Origin: Rhizobiaceae bacterium
GTDB lineage: Bacteria; Pseudomonadota; Alphaproteobacteria; Rhizobiales; Rhizobiaceae
Length of the DNA stretch: 6,280 nucleotides
Direction: 5' to 3'
Assembly (NCBI GenBank): GCA_028865845.1
Contig: JAGWJK010000273.1
Span: 1 to 6,280, forward strand
Notes under the pieces: generated by a model
Database searches by the model: none
Seen by the model: only the letters and a program-made list of their open reading frames with translations
Told to the model about the DNA's origin: nothing
In this document: positions 6,070-6,280 of the stretch, one piece after another
How the letters are laid out: each line of letters opens with the position of its first letter
Position numbering within the stretch: the stretch's first letter is position 1
Program-made: the position numbers and the translations under genes

Positions 6070-6280
6070 TCACCCCGCCCTCCTTGCCGGCCCGGCATGG
6101 GCACGCATGAGCGCCATCAGCATCGGTCCAAGCGAGAATTCGCCGCGTTCCGCCTTTGCGGTCAGATCGCGCAGATAGCCGCCGGCCGAGTTGATGTGCC
6201 CGGCTCGTTCGAGGATGCAGGCAATCACGGTCGCGGCATTTTCAGGCCCCATGATGGTGCAGGCCTGCTCATAGGCGCTC
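6070..6280 (-). CDS. repC: Plasmid replication initiator RepC, C-terminal part (5' part outside window)
   Basis: The frame is open from the right edge and ends in TGA at 6072-6070, giving 70 codons. Residues such as SAYEQACTIMGPENAATV, then ACILERAGHINSAGGYLRDL, then a KAERGEFSLGPMLMAL block and a short basic Ala/Arg/Gly-rich tail match my memory of the conserved C-terminus of RepC. RepC is the initiator of alphaproteobacterial repABC replicons, usually about 400-440 residues long. RepC binds and opens the origin, which in this family lies inside the repC coding sequence, so the origin itself should be beyond the right edge. repA and repB should lie upstream of repC, also beyond that edge. 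No terminator is visible after the stop: the next gene, araC, ends 2 bp away on the other strand. An in-frame ATG at 6252 is internal, not the start. Confidence 0.87.
   Translation of the reverse strand, partial: SAYEQACTIMGPENAATVIACILERAGHINSAGGYLRDLTAKAERGEFSLGPMLMALMRAHAGPARRAG

Noticed and set aside
6070..6280. Replication origin of the repABC replicon within this window
   Set aside because: In this family the origin lies in the central AT-rich part of repC. Only the GC-rich 3' end is present here, without AT-rich stretches or iterons.
1..6280. Mobile elements, CRISPR arrays, tRNA/rRNA genes, defence or toxin-antitoxin systems
   Set aside because: I read both strands and found no transposase frame, paired terminal repeats, spaced direct repeats or structural RNA pattern. 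The window is densely filled by recognisable genes with short gaps.

Overview
The window looks like part of a plasmid, megaplasmid or chromid from an alphaproteobacterium, most likely a member of the Rhizobiales such as Rhizobium, Agrobacterium or Ensifer. The main evidence is at the right edge: the last 70 codons of a RepC-type replication initiator of the repABC family, which is essentially confined to alphaproteobacteria. The GC-rich coding sequence and the carbohydrate ABC transporter next to a replicon backbone fit that origin.

Layout. Positions 1-2778 (minus strand) hold a CUT1-type sugar uptake operon, read right to left: a periplasmic solute-binding protein, a 127-bp gap with two strong hairpins, a MalF-type permease, and a MalG-type permease that overlaps the MalF gene by ATGA and runs off the left edge. 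Positions 2884-3885 (plus strand) encode the matching MalK/UgpC-type ATPase, transcribed divergently. The 105-bp gap between them holds a good sigma-70-type promoter for the operon and possible overlapping control sites. A GC-rich hairpin at 3892-3913 separates the ATPase from the convergent major facilitator gene.

Positions 3919-5115 (minus) encode a drug efflux protein closely resembling fosmidomycin resistance protein Fsr. It is divergent from an AraC-family regulator with an N-terminal cupin (5237-6067, plus), probably its local regulator. The araC gene ends only 2 bp from the end of the convergent repC fragment (6070-6280, minus).

How the genes work together (inference): the binding protein, two permeases and the divergent ATPase would form one high-affinity importer for an unidentified carbohydrate or polyol. 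The efflux gene and AraC gene form an independent export and sensor pair. Both are accessory cargo beside the replication module. I saw no transposase, IS end, tRNA, rRNA or CRISPR array, and nothing that I would call a new biological system. The points of interest are regulatory architecture and the position next to repC.
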